Below are positions 41,203-50,564 of a stretch of DNA of 58,892 nt, in pieces. The DNA comes from JAXGTD01 sp040775095 (lineage in GTDB: Bacteria; Pseudomonadota; Gammaproteobacteria; Chromatiales; Chromatiaceae), in the NCBI GenBank assembly GCA_040775095.1, contig JAXGTD010000009.1, forward strand, positions 1 to 58,892, given 5' to 3'. The first letter of the stretch is position 1, and each line of letters starts with the position of its first letter. The position numbers and the translations under genes are program-made. Under the pieces are notes generated by a model. That model did no database searches and was not told where the DNA came from. It saw only the letters and a program-made list of their open reading frames with translations.

Positions 41203-43891
41203 AGATCTCCTGTTCGAGGAATTTGTCGATCGAGCTGCCGATGGCGCCGAGACCGGCGAGCTCGAGCTGAACCATGACGGACGTGCTGGCAACATCGTCC
41301 GGATTGTTCTTGAAATGGCGGCCGATGAGGCGTATCCGCCAGCAGCATTTGCCGTACTCGATCCCCGCGAAGGCCTCCATGGTCTGGTCATGCAGCACCG
41401 AGTAGAGCCAGCGCCCGACCAGCTCGACACGCTGCCCGATCGGGAATCGGAACGACATGTCCGTGTCCTCGTAACGGTTGGTCTCGTTGGTGCCATAGTC
41501 GTAGCGGTAGGCGAGATTGAGCACGCGCTCGTGCTGGTCCAGATATTGGAGCTGGAGCGTGCTGCGCTGCCAGTTGTTCTCTTCCAGCTCCGGATCCCAC
41601 TCGAAGCTGGCCCGGCCGTTCCAGTTCTCGAGCAACTGGGCCGCGAGCTCCCCCGCGTAGGGCGAGCGCGTCGCGGTCTCCTCCGCTCCGTTGATCTGTA
41701 CCCGTCGATTGGCGAAGTAGAACACCTGCCCGACGCTTGCGCGGAAGAGCTCCCGGCCACTACGGCCGTCGAGGGTGCGTGAGGTCAGCCCGGCCGTCAC
41801 CTGGTTGGTGTCGCCAATGCGGTCGCGTCCGGTGAAGCGATTGTTGCGGAACAGGTTGGAGAAGCTGAACGAGAGCTCGGAGCTGTCGAAGACCGGCGTG
41901 TCGCTCTGGTCGACGTATGGGGTGTAGAGATAATAGAGCCGCGGCTCGAGGGTCTGCAGGGTCTTGTTGCCGAGCCAGCTGGCATCGCGCTCGAATACCA
42001 GCTTGCCGTCGACGTCGACACTGGGGATGGCGTGCGAGGGCGATTCCGGCTCGCCCGAAAGGGTGTCGGCCAGGGCGTAGTTGGCCGTATAGAGTCTGGC
42101 GCTGGGGATCAGGTGTCCATAGCTGCGCCGCAACGGCAGGCTCAGCGCCGGCACGGTCGCCACGCGCTGGCCATGGACCTTGTGGTTGTGGTCGAAGTAG
42201 TCGTACTCCACCTGCAGGCCACCGACGAGGCCGAGCCCGAGGTCCCGGGAGGGCACCGTGAGCAGGACCTGCGGCAGCCGCCCATAGGGGCGCGCGCTTG
42301 GGCTGATGTCCTGATCGATGGTCTGGTACGACAACACGCCGGACTTGATCGAGAATCCGTTCCCGTTGAAGGTCACCTCGCCGCTTTGCTCCAGGTAGCG
42401 CGTGCTGGTGATCTCGAGACTGTTGCCGAAGTCTTGCAGGTATTGATCGTCGGAGACGGCGTTGTAATCGACATCGGTACTCCAGTACTTCGCGAACACG
42501 CCCCGCTCCTGCACTCGCAGTGCACCGCGTGCGCCGCCATCCTCGTATTGGTTGTCGTGCGGGATGAGCTCCGCGTCGATGCTGCCGTGATCCCGCGTCG
42601 TCAGATATCGCAGCTCGCCGCCGAGCATGATGCCGCGCTGGCTCATGTAGCGCGGATACAGTGTCGCATCCAGGTTTGGGGCGATATTCAGGTAGTAGGG
42701 CGTGATGATGTCGAGACCTGTCTGGTCGGAGCTGCCGATGGAAGGGATCAGAAAGCCGCTCTTGCGCCGGTCGTCGATTGGAAAGGACAGGTAGGGGGTG
42801 TAGAAGACCGGAATGTTCCCGAATCGCAGCCTGGCATGATGAGCCACCCCCCGGCCTTTGGTCTGATCGAGCTTCATGTCCCTCGCCCGTACCGACCACG
42901 CGTTGACGCCAGGTGGACAGGCCGTGTAATGAATGTCCGAGTAACGCGAGAGCTTGGGGTCGAGGATATCGATGACCTCCGCGGTGCCGCGAAGGTTGGC
43001 CGATCCGCTGAAACGGTAATGGGCGTCCTTGATCTGGCCCTGGTCGCGGTTCAGATTGAACTGCCCGTCGGAGCCGACGATACGCAGGCCGGGATACTGC
43101 AGGTAGGTGCTTCCGGACGTGGCGACGTCGCCGGTTTTGCGGTCGTAGCTGACGCTGTCGGCCTCGATGCGCTGACTGCCCCGCTCGAGGGTCACACCTC
43201 CACCGAGGTCGACGATCTGCGAGTCCTGGTGGTAGGTCACGCCGGCGGCGTCGATGTCGATCGGGGTCGAGGGCGAGGGCTCCGGTGGCAATTCGGCGGG
43301 GCCGAGCCGTGCCGGGCGAGGGCCGCAATAGTCCCAGTCCAGCCCGCGGTGCAGGCGGGTCGCGGCGTAGGATTCGGTGTCCTGCGCCGTGCCCGCGGTG
43401 GTGTCGGCTGTATCCAGATCACCGAAATCGCCGCCGGGGATGTCCTCGGAGCCCGGTGCAACGCCCGATTCGGGCAACACCCAGAGCGACTCCGAGCCGG
43501 GGTTCGATGCGAAGTCGGCGATCACCTCGTCGATGCTCCTGTACGGAATCATCGGTGTCGAGGTCGGCAGGCTCGCGTCATCGAGCGCCGCCGCACCGGG
43601 GGAAACCGCGAGCGCGGGCGAAACCTCCAGTGCCGGCGAGACTTCCGGTGCGGTCGAGGTCTCCGTTGTGGTCGAGACTTCCGGTGCGGTCGAGGTCTCC
43701 GTTGTGGTCGAGACTTCCGGTGCGGTCGATGTCTCCGTTGTGGTCGAGACCGTTGCTTCGGATGCCACGACAGTGGTGGGCGCCGGCGACGGGTCGTCTT
43801 CGGACAGATCGTCGGCCGCGTTGACCGGAAACTGGATCGCGGCAGCAACGAGAACCGCTCTCACGAGGATCTTGATCGGCGCTTCGTGCAT
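41183..43891 (-). CDS. lptD: LPS-assembly protein LptD
   Basis: 902 residues from the ATG at 43891, longer than the usual 780 or so. Signal peptide (about 1-25), then a Ser/Thr/Pro/Glu-rich N-terminal insert with three copies of a 12-residue unit, then the OstA/LptA-like periplasmic domain and the C-terminal beta-barrel. The disulfide cysteines of the family are present: WDYCGP, YTACPPG and the tandem pair KCCWR (849-850). Inserts LPS into the outer membrane with LptE. No clear ribosome site precedes the chosen ATG. Confidence 0.94.
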   Translation of the reverse strand: MHEAPIKILVRAVLVAAAIQFPVNAADDLSEDDPSPAPTTVVASEATVSTTTETSTAPEVSTTTETSTAPEVSTTTETSTAPEVSPALEVSPALAVSPGAAALDDASLPTSTPMIPYRSIDEVIADFASNPGSESLWVLPESGVAPGSEDIPGGDFGDLDTADTTAGTAQDTESYAATRLHRGLDWDYCGPRPARLGPAELPPEPSPSTPIDIDAAGVTYHQDSQIVDLGGGVTLERGSQRIEADSVSYDRKTGDVATSGSTYLQYPGLRIVGSDGQFNLNRDQGQIKDAHYRFSGSANLRGTAEVIDILDPKLSRYSDIHYTACPPGVNAWSVRARDMKLDQTKGRGVAHHARLRFGNIPVFYTPYLSFPIDDRRKSGFLIPSIGSSDQTGLDIITPYYLNIAPNLDATLYPRYMSQRGIMLGGELRYLTTRDHGSIDAELIPHDNQYEDGGARGALRVQERGVFAKYWSTDVDYNAVSDDQYLQDFGNSLEITSTRYLEQSGEVTFNGNGFSIKSGVLSYQTIDQDISPSARPYGRLPQVLLTVPSRDLGLGLVGGLQVEYDYFDHNHKVHGQRVATVPALSLPLRRSYGHLIPSARLYTANYALADTLSGEPESPSHAIPSVDVDGKLVFERDASWLGNKTLQTLEPRLYYLYTPYVDQSDTPVFDSSELSFSFSNLFRNNRFTGRDRIGDTNQVTAGLTSRTLDGRSGRELFRASVGQVFYFANRRVQINGAEETATRSPYAGELAAQLLENWNGRASFEWDPELEENNWQRSTLQLQYLDQHERVLNLAYRYDYGTNETNRYEDTDMSFRFPIGQRVELVGRWLYSVLHDQTMEAFAGIEYGKCCWRIRLIGRHFKNNPDDVASTSVMVQLELAGLGAIGSSIDKFLEQEIYGYQLD
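43638..43745 (-). repeat. Three in-frame 36-bp tandem repeats in lptD
   Basis: Three consecutive 36-base units; the first two are identical and the third has one visible substitution (43710-43745). Each encodes TTTETSTAPEVS in lptD. As the unit is a multiple of three, copy-number change keeps the frame. The repeat sits between signal peptide and the periplasmic domain. Confidence 0.95.
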
Positions 43892-44235
43892 GGGGGCGAG
43901 GGGTAGTGTGCAGCGGGCCGTTGTGTGGTTCTCGAGGTCCGCGGCAGGCAGGACACCGTGGGTCGGGCAAACGCGTAAAATGGCACAATCGGCGCTTGGC
44001 ATCAAATGCATGTCGCCTCCCGGGTCTCCGGCACCAGCATCCTCGAGCGGCCGCTCGCCTGCTGTGCGATTGGCACAGGCCCCGCGGTTCATTGGATTTT
44101 CGTGTTCCCGCACTGGCCCGCCGGGAGGGCGAGGGACGCGATGGCACCGGTGGTCGGCCACCCTGGGGCGCACGCGGTTGGCGTTGCTCGGATTATCCGT
44201 TCCCACACCATCCCCGTTGTTGAGGAGATTCCATC
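43892..44235. promoter_or_regulatory. Divergent lptD / amgK intergenic region
   Basis: 344 bases between two envelope operons transcribed apart. An envelope-stress (sigma-E) promoter would be expected for lptD-surA, but I could not find a convincing GAACTT/TCTGA pair by eye. Some open frames cross it but none looks coding. Confidence 0.35.
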
Positions 44236-45267
44236 TTGTCAGACAGAAGGCTCGCACTGGAGAAGTGGCTCGCGACGGTGCTCGGCGAGGCCCCGGGGCC
44301 CTTGCGCCCCGTCTCTTCTGACGCCAGCGCCCGGCGCTATTGGCGGCTCGATCACCGGGGTGGAACGCTGGTCGCGGTCGACGCGCCGCCACCCCAGGAG
44401 GACGTGGGGCGTTTCGTCGAGCTCGCGCGGGCGTTTCGCGCCATTGGGTTGAATACGCCGGAGGTACACGCGCTCAGCGCCCCCGACGGTTTCCTCCTGC
44501 TCGGCGATCTCGGGGAGCGCTCGTACTACCAGCATCTGGATGCCGCAAACGCGGACCAGCTCTACGCGGATGCGATTGCCGCGCTGGTGGTGATGCAGAC
44601 CGCGGGACCGACAACAGGTCTGCCGCACTACGATGGGGCGTTTCTGCGCCGTGAGCTTGGTCTGTTCAGCGAATGGCTGCTCGAGGGGCTCTTGTCCGTA
44701 CCGCGCACGGCGGCGATGGAGACGATGCTCGCGCGGGCCTTCGATGTCCTGGTCGAGCATGCGCTCGCGCAGCCGCGCGTCTGTGTCCATCGCGACTACC
44801 ATTCCCGCAACCTCATGGTGACAGGGGCCCAGCTGGGCGCTAATCCCGGCATCCTGGACTTCCAGGATGCGGTCGTCGGTCCGGTCACCTACGATCTGGT
44901 CTCGTTGCTGAAGGACTGCTACATCGACTGGCCCCGCGATCGCGTCGAGGACTGGGCATCGGGCTACTTCGACCTGGCCGTTCGGTCCGGCATCCTGCGC
45001 ACCGCCGAGGAGCCCCATTTCCTCAACTGGTTCGACCTGATGGGGGTGCAGCGGCATCTCAAGGCGGCCGGGATCTTTGCCCGGCTGGCGCTGCGCGACG
45101 GCAAGCCGGGTTATCTTGCCGATCTGCCGCGCACGCTCGGCTACGTGGTCGATGTGGCCAGCCGTCATCCCGCGCTTGGCGATCTCGGCGAGCTTATTGC
45201 CACGACCGTCCTGCCGCGGCTCGCCGAGCGCACCGGGCCGGGGCCAGGACTGGCCCGGGCGGGATAG
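44236..45267 (+). CDS. amgK: N-acetylmuramate/N-acetylglucosamine 1-kinase AmgK
   Basis: 343 residues from a TTG at 44236, supported by GAGGAG 9 bases upstream and by the family start. Aminoglycoside-phosphotransferase-like kinase: SSDASARRYWRL near the nucleotide site, catalytic loop VCVHRDYHSRNLMV, metal site ILDFQDAVVGPVTYDLVSLL. Phosphorylates recycled MurNAc at C1, in the MurU bypass of de novo peptidoglycan precursor synthesis. The usual next gene murU is not here; the strand ends against purD. Confidence 0.9.
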   Translation: MSDRRLALEKWLATVLGEAPGPLRPVSSDASARRYWRLDHRGGTLVAVDAPPPQEDVGRFVELARAFRAIGLNTPEVHALSAPDGFLLLGDLGERSYYQHLDAANADQLYADAIAALVVMQTAGPTTGLPHYDGAFLRRELGLFSEWLLEGLLSVPRTAAMETMLARAFDVLVEHALAQPRVCVHRDYHSRNLMVTGAQLGANPGILDFQDAVVGPVTYDLVSLLKDCYIDWPRDRVEDWASGYFDLAVRSGILRTAEEPHFLNWFDLMGVQRHLKAAGIFARLALRDGKPGYLADLPRTLGYVVDVASRHPALGDLGELIATTVLPRLAERTGPGPGLARAG

Positions 45268-45276
45268 GTGCCGCCC

Positions 45277-45319
45277 GGGGGCCGGCGTGCGGCCGCTCGA
45301 GGGTGGCCCCTTTGTATTT
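45277..45319 (+). terminator. Weak terminator candidate after amgK
   Basis: GGGGCC and GGCCCC flank a 22-base loop that has its own GC stem, followed by TTTGTATTT. Position, 10 bases after the amgK stop and against the convergent purD end, fits, but the loop is long. Confidence 0.25.
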
Positions 45320-46647
45320 CAGCGGTTGAGGCCGGTCTGGGAGGGACCTTCCGCGGCCGTGGCCAGCCGCTCGCGCGCAATGGCGCGGTGCCCGATATCG
45401 CGCCGGTAGTACGCCTGATCGAACGCGATCTTCCCGGCGGCGGCATAGGCCCGAGCCTGGGCGGCCGACACCGTCTCGCCCAACGCGGTGACACAGAGCA
45501 CACGGCCACCGCTGGTGGCCACGCCGCTGTCGCCGCGCTTCGTACCGGCATGAAAGACCTTGCAATCGGGCCCGTCGGCGGCGTCGAGCCCGTCGATCAC
45601 ATGGCCGCTGGCGTATGCGCCCGGATAGCCCCCGGCGGCGATCACGACTCCGAGGGCGACCCGTTGGTCCCAGCTTGCGCCGACCCGGTCCAGGCGTCCG
45701 TCGGTGGCCTCCAGACACAGGGCGACAAGGTCGGACTGCAGCCGCATGAGGATCGGCTGGGTCTCCGGGTCGCCGAAACGGCAGTTGTACTCGAGCACCT
45801 TTGGCGTCCCGTCGTCCGCGATCATCAGGCCCGCGTAGAGAAAGCCGACAAAATGAATGCCCTCGGCGGCAAGCCCCTTCACCGTCGGCTCCATCACCTC
45901 GTGCATGATGCGTTCATAGAGTGCCGGCGTGACCACCGGGGCGGGCGAATAGGCGCCCATGCCGCCGGTGTTTGGGCCGCGGTCGCCATCGTCGCGGGCC
46001 TTGTGATCCTGCGACGTGGCCATGGGCAGGATGTGGGCGCCGTCCACCATGGCGATGAAGCTGACCTCTTCGCCCTCCAGGCGCTCCTCGATCACGACCC
46101 GATGCCCCGCGTCGCCAAAGCGCCCGGCGCCGAGCATGTCGCGCACGGCCGTCTCGGCGGCAGCGAGATTGTCGGCGAGGATCACACCCTTCCCGGCAGC
46201 CAGGCCGTCGGCCTTGATCACGACCGGTGCGCCGACCCGGCGCAGATAGGCGATGGCGGCGTCCTGATCGGTGAAGACCTGGTAGGCAGCGGTCGGGATG
46301 CCGTGGCGTGCGAGGAACGCCTTGGCGAACGCCTTCGACCCTTCCAGCTGGGCCGCCGCCTTGGTCGGGCCGAAGCAGCGCAGGCCGGCGGCGTGGAAGG
46401 CGTCGACGATGCCGGCAACCAGCGGTGCCTCGGGTCCGATGATGGTGAGGCCGACGGCGTTGTCGGTCGCGAAACGGACGAGCGCGTCGATCTGATCGGC
46501 GCCGATGGCGACGTTCTCCACGCCCGGCTCGGTGGCGGTGCCGCCATTGCCTGGCGCAACGAAGACCTTGTCGGCCAGGGGCGAGCGCGCCGCCTTCCAG
46601 GCCAGGGCGTGCTCACGCCCACCGTTTCCGACGATGAGGATATTCAT
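45319..46647 (-). CDS. purD: Phosphoribosylamine-glycine ligase
   Basis: 442 residues, ATP-grasp enzyme. N-terminal MNILIVGNGGREHALAWKAA, ATP-grasp features APVVIKADGLAAGKGVILAD, metal-site region EYNCRFGDPETQPILMRLQSD. Second step of purine synthesis. The start overlaps the lpxA-like stop by 4 bases, so translation of purD is probably coupled to that gene and not directly to purH. Confidence 0.97.
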   Translation of the reverse strand: MNILIVGNGGREHALAWKAARSPLADKVFVAPGNGGTATEPGVENVAIGADQIDALVRFATDNAVGLTIIGPEAPLVAGIVDAFHAAGLRCFGPTKAAAQLEGSKAFAKAFLARHGIPTAAYQVFTDQDAAIAYLRRVGAPVVIKADGLAAGKGVILADNLAAAETAVRDMLGAGRFGDAGHRVVIEERLEGEEVSFIAMVDGAHILPMATSQDHKARDDGDRGPNTGGMGAYSPAPVVTPALYERIMHEVMEPTVKGLAAEGIHFVGFLYAGLMIADDGTPKVLEYNCRFGDPETQPILMRLQSDLVALCLEATDGRLDRVGASWDQRVALGVVIAAGGYPGAYASGHVIDGLDAADGPDCKVFHAGTKRGDSGVATSGGRVLCVTALGETVSAAQARAYAAAGKIAFDQAYYRRDIGHRAIARERLATAAEGPSQTGLNR

Positions 46648-47444
46648 ACTGGGTTTCGTGCTCCCGACGGCTCGAACCCGATGACGCCGCGGGTGCTCGA
46701 GCGGATGAACTGGATGATCTCGTCGGTCTCCTCGCCCGGCTGATCGGCCGCGGCCCTGTCCAGCGCCTCGGACCGGCGCAGTCCGGAGCGAAAGAGGATG
46801 CGATAGACGGCCTTGATGCGCGCGCGTTGTTCCGACGAGAAGCCGTTGCGGCGCAGGCCAACGCTGTTCAGGCCGATGATCCGCGCCCGTTGTCCGTTGG
46901 CGATGACGAAGGGCGGGACGTCCTGGGCGATGCCGCTGATGCCGCCGAGCATCGTATAGGGGCCGATGCGGCAGAACTGATGCACCGCGACCTGTCCGGC
47001 GATGAAGACATGGTGTGCAAGCTCGACGTGTCCGGCCAGGGTTGCGGTGTTGGCGAAGATGTTGTCGCTGCCAACGTCGCAGTCATGGCCGACGTGGGAG
47101 AACGACATGAAGTAGTTGCGATCACCGATGCGGGTGCCTCGGTCCGTCTTGACGCCGCGGCTGATATTGACGCCTTCCTTGAAGTGGTTGTGGTCACCGA
47201 TGCGCAGTGGCTTGGACTTGTCCGTGCTGTAGCTTAGATCCTGCGGCTCGCTGCCGAGAGTGGCGCCGTGGCAGACACGGTTGTGGGCCCCCATTCGGGT
47301 CGCGCCGTAGATGCGTACGCAACTGTCGATGATGCAGCCTTCACCAACGACGGCGCCCGTCTCGACCATCGAGTAGGGGCCGACACTGGCAGAGGGGTGC
47401 ACCTGCGCCCCGGGCTCGATGATTGCCGTCGGATGGATGCCCAT
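46644..47444 (-). CDS. LpxA-like UDP-GlcNAc acyltransferase in the purine operon
   Basis: 266 residues from the ATG at 47444. Left-handed beta-helix hexapeptide repeats followed by a helical C-terminus. Residues matching the E. coli LpxA active site are present: SHVGHDC (His117, His120 equivalent to catalytic His125), GHVELAHH (His139) and AVHQFC (His155). LpxA adds the first acyl chain of lipid A. The location between purH and purD, away from lpxD-fabZ-lpxB, suggests a second copy or relocated gene. Sixty-two bases follow purH; the stop overlaps purD. Confidence 0.88.
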   Translation of the reverse strand: MGIHPTAIIEPGAQVHPSASVGPYSMVETGAVVGEGCIIDSCVRIYGATRMGAHNRVCHGATLGSEPQDLSYSTDKSKPLRIGDHNHFKEGVNISRGVKTDRGTRIGDRNYFMSFSHVGHDCDVGSDNIFANTATLAGHVELAHHVFIAGQVAVHQFCRIGPYTMLGGISGIAQDVPPFVIANGQRARIIGLNSVGLRRNGFSSEQRARIKAVYRILFRSGLRRSEALDRAAADQPGEETDEIIQFIRSSTRGVIGFEPSGARNPV

Positions 47445-47506
47445 GGACCGCCTGTTCCTCGCCACGTGGGTCGTGTTGGCCGGGTCATACAGCGCCGCGA
47501 CGCGGC

Positions 47507-49066
47507 TCAGTGTCGGAAGTGGCGCATGCCCGTGAAGACCATCGCGATGCCGTGCTCGTCGGCCGCGGCGATCACCTCCTCGTCGCGCATCGAGCCCCCC
47601 GGCTGGATCACCGCGACGATGCCCGCGGCCGCGGCCTGATCGAGCCCGTCGCGAAACGGGAAGAAGGCGTCGGAGGCCATCACCGAGCCCTTGACATCCA
47701 GGCCGGCCTGCTCGGCCTTGATCGAGGCGATGCGTGCCGAATTGACGCGGCTCATCTGCCCGGCGCCAACGCCGATGGTCATGCCGTCGCGGCCGTAGAC
47801 GATCGCGTTGGACTTCACAAACTTGGCCACGCGCCACGTGAACAGCAGATCGCGCATCTCCGCCTCGCTCGGCGCGCGCTTGGTCACCGTGCGCAGCCGT
47901 GCGTAGAGCGCGAGATCCGCGCCCTGCACCAGCAGGCCACCGTTTACGCGTTTGAAGTCGCTGCGCGCGATGGCCTCGCTCGCCCAGTCGCCGCATTCGA
48001 GCAGCCGGACATTCTTCTTTGCCGCCACCGCCGCGCGGGCCGCGTCGCTGACCCTCGGCGCGACGATGACCCCGACGAACTGGCGCTCGACAATGGCGCC
48101 GGCGGTCGGGCCATCGAGGGTGGTGTTCACGGCGATGATGCCGCCGAAGGCCGACTCGGGATCGGTCGAGAAGGCGCGCTCGTAGGCCTCCAGCAGCGTC
48201 GCGCCCTCCGCCACACCGCACGGATTGGCGTGCTTGACGATGACGCAGCAGGGGCCGTCGGCAAACTGCTTGACACATTCGATGGCCGCATCGGTATCGG
48301 CGATGTTGTTGTAGGACAACTCCTTGCCCTGGAGCTGGGTCGCCGTTGCGATGCCGGCCTCGCTGACGGCCGGGTCGGTGAAAAAGGCCGCCTGCTGGTG
48401 TGGATTCTCGCCGTAGCGCATCGCCTGAACGCGCCGGAACTGCAGGTTCAACGTCCGCGGGAATTCCGCCCGCTCGCCATCGGTGAGCCGGCCAAGGTAG
48501 TTGGCGATGGCTCCATCATAGCGCGCGGTGTGCTCGAAGGCCTTGACCGCGAGGTCGAATCGCAGCCCATCCCCGACGGCCCCACGGTGGGCCTGCATCT
48601 CGGCCCTGACGCGGGGGTAATCGGCCGCGTCGACCACGACCGTGACCGCGGCGTGATTCTTCGCCGCCGCGCGCAGCAGTGTCGGGCCACCGATATCGAT
48701 GTTCTCGATGGCGGTGGCAAGGTCGCAGCCCGGTGCGGCGACGGTCTCCTCGAACGGGTAGAGGTTGACCACGACCAGGTCGATGGGCTTGATCTCGTTC
48801 TCGCACATGACCGCGTCGTCCAGGCCGCGCCGGCCCAGGATGCCGCCGTGTATCCGTGGATGCAGCGTCTTGACCCGGCCTGCCATCATCTCGGGAAAAC
48901 CCGTGTAATCGGCGACCTCGGTGACCGGGATGTCGTGCTCGGTCAGGGTGCGGGCGGTGCCGCCGGTGGAGAGGATCTCGACGCCGTCGGCAGTGAGCGC
49001 CCGGGCAAGCTCGACGAGCCCGGTCTTGTCGGAAACGCTGATTAGCGCGCGTCGGATGGCGTGCAT
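47507..49066 (-). CDS. purH: Bifunctional AICAR transformylase/IMP cyclohydrolase
   Basis: 519 residues. The N-terminal IMP cyclohydrolase domain has ALISVSDKTGLVELARAL and GRVKTLHPRIHGGILGRR; the C-terminal AICAR transformylase domain has VKHANPCGVAEG and the conserved region GAGQMSRVNSARIA. Last two steps to IMP. AGGAG lies about 12 bases before the ATG. A 116-base gap separates it from fis. Confidence 0.97.
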   Translation of the reverse strand: MHAIRRALISVSDKTGLVELARALTADGVEILSTGGTARTLTEHDIPVTEVADYTGFPEMMAGRVKTLHPRIHGGILGRRGLDDAVMCENEIKPIDLVVVNLYPFEETVAAPGCDLATAIENIDIGGPTLLRAAAKNHAAVTVVVDAADYPRVRAEMQAHRGAVGDGLRFDLAVKAFEHTARYDGAIANYLGRLTDGERAEFPRTLNLQFRRVQAMRYGENPHQQAAFFTDPAVSEAGIATATQLQGKELSYNNIADTDAAIECVKQFADGPCCVIVKHANPCGVAEGATLLEAYERAFSTDPESAFGGIIAVNTTLDGPTAGAIVERQFVGVIVAPRVSDAARAAVAAKKNVRLLECGDWASEAIARSDFKRVNGGLLVQGADLALYARLRTVTKRAPSEAEMRDLLFTWRVAKFVKSNAIVYGRDGMTIGVGAGQMSRVNSARIASIKAEQAGLDVKGSVMASDAFFPFRDGLDQAAAAGIVAVIQPGGSMRDEEVIAAADEHGIAMVFTGMRHFRH

Positions 49067-49182
49067 GTCTACTCTACTCTCCTGTTGTCCCTGGCGGGGT
49101 GGTGTTCACGTGTTCACGAAGCGGTGGGCGGACCGCCCGCGGGGCCTGCGCGCCCGAGAAAGGGCGGGGCGCGGGGTGTCGG

Positions 49183-49515
49183 TCAGTTGCCGCCGTGCTT
49201 CTCCAGCTTCTTGCGCAAGGTGCCGCGGCTGATGCCGAGCATTCGCGCGGCGGTGGTCTGGTTGCCGTTGGTATGCTCGATCACGGTGCGCAGCAGGGGT
49301 CGCTCGACTTCGTCGAGGACGAATCGATGCAGGTTGGTGATCTCGTGCCCATCCATGCTGTGAAGATAGAACAGCAGCGCATTGCGGACGCAGTCGCCGA
49401 GCGGCTCCGTCCGGTCCGGTGGCGCCGTGCTCAATCCCGTCGCCCAAGGCTCGTCGGCACGACAGTCACCGGATTCGTCGCCGGTGGCGATCGCGTGCGC
49501 CTCCACTCTGCTCAT
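49183..49515 (-). CDS. fis: Nucleoid protein Fis
   Basis: 110 residues from the ATG at 49515, with GGGGGAA upstream. The C-terminal helix-turn-helix is typical: PLLRTVIEHTNGNQTTAARM then LGISRGTLRKKLEKHG. The first about 45 residues (to RTEPLGDCVRNAL) form a longer, less conserved N-terminal arm than in E. coli Fis. The start overlaps the dusB stop by 4 bases, the conserved dusB-fis arrangement. Fis shapes the nucleoid and activates rRNA promoters. Confidence 0.93.
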   Translation of the reverse strand: MSRVEAHAIATGDESGDCRADEPWATGLSTAPPDRTEPLGDCVRNALLFYLHSMDGHEITNLHRFVLDEVERPLLRTVIEHTNGNQTTAARMLGISRGTLRKKLEKHGGN

Positions 49516-50564
49516 GTCGTTCCCCCCATATGTCCGGCCTCGTCGAAGAAGTGCGCGACCTGGGCCAGTTGTTCGGTGGCGGTCCCGGCCTCGAAGACGT
49601 GGCCTTGAAATGATTCGCCCCCCGGGTACGCACGGCAATACCAGCCGATGTGTTTTCGCGCGATGCGCACACCCCGTTTCTCGCCGTAGAAGGCGTAGAG
49701 TGTGTTGAGATGCTCCAGAAGCGTGTCGCGGACCCAGGCGGCATCCGGTGCTTGCAAGCGTTGCCCGGTGCGCAGATAGTGCTCGATTTCGTGGAAGATC
49801 CAGGGCCGGCCCCGCGACGCCCGGCCGATCATAACAGCATCCGCCCCGGTGTAGTCCAGTACGCGGCGCGCCTGCTCCGGGGAGTCGATGTCGCCGTTGG
49901 CAACCAGCGGGATATCGATCGCGTCGCGGATGGCGCGCAGGCTCTCGATCTCGGCGCTCCCGGAATAGCCGCACGCCCGGGTACGTCCGTGCACGGCGAG
50001 CAGCGCGATCCCGCTGTCGCGGGCGATACGGGCGATGCGAGGGAGGTTACGCGTCTCCGGTGACCAGCCGGTGCGGGTCTTCAGCGTCACCGGAACCGAT
50101 ACCGCGCCGACGACCGCCTCGAGGATCCGGGCAACCAGCGCCTCGTCGCGCAGCAGGGCCGAACCCGCGGCCGCACGGCAGACCTTCTTCGCGGGGCAGC
50201 CGAGATTGATATCGATGATCTGCGCGCCGTGGTCGCAATTGAAACGCGCCGCATCGGCCATCCTGGCCGGGTCCGCCCCGGCGATCTGCACCGCGATTGG
50301 CCCTGGCTCACCCCGGTGCTCGAGCCGTTCGCTGCTCTTGCGGGTGCCGCGCAGGCCCGGGTCCGACGAGACCATCTCCGAGACCGCCAGGCCGGCGCCA
50401 AGCCGGCGGCACAGGGTGCGGAACGGCTGGTCGGTGATGCCTGCCATCGGGGCCAGAATGAGCCGGTTTGGCAGGGTGATCGGGCCGATGCGCAGGCTCT
50501 GCCGGCGCGGGGGCGTGGTCGATACACCGATGCTGGAGTAGGGGCCGTCGCTCGCCGGTCGCAT
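49512..50564 (-). CDS. dusB: tRNA-dihydrouridine synthase B
   Basis: 350 residues from the ATG at 50564; an upstream start at 50627 is less likely. FMN-dependent TIM barrel: LAPMAGITDQPFRTLCRR, IDINLGCPAKKVCRAAAGSA with the catalytic Cys, LAVHGRTRACGYSG, and GADAVMIGRASRGRPWIFHE. Reduces uridine in the tRNA D-loop. In E. coli prmA sits directly upstream; here ppk2 on the other strand intervenes. Confidence 0.95.
   Translation of the reverse strand: MRPASDGPYSSIGVSTTPPRRQSLRIGPITLPNRLILAPMAGITDQPFRTLCRRLGAGLAVSEMVSSDPGLRGTRKSSERLEHRGEPGPIAVQIAGADPARMADAARFNCDHGAQIIDINLGCPAKKVCRAAAGSALLRDEALVARILEAVVGAVSVPVTLKTRTGWSPETRNLPRIARIARDSGIALLAVHGRTRACGYSGSAEIESLRAIRDAIDIPLVANGDIDSPEQARRVLDYTGADAVMIGRASRGRPWIFHEIEHYLRTGQRLQAPDAAWVRDTLLEHLNTLYAFYGEKRGVRIARKHIGWYCRAYPGGESFQGHVFEAGTATEQLAQVAHFFDEAGHMGGTT

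Noticed and set aside
43638..43745. CRISPR array
   Set aside because: The repeats are contiguous with no spacers and lie in frame inside lptD.
42032..43906. 624-codon plus-strand frame antisense to lptD
   Set aside because: Shadow of LptD; low-complexity RGGRGLRCG-type repeats come only from the 36-bp repeat read in the wrong direction.
49067..49182. Terminator between fis and purH
   Set aside because: A GGGCGG/CCGCCC stem is present but has almost no loop and no T-run on either side.
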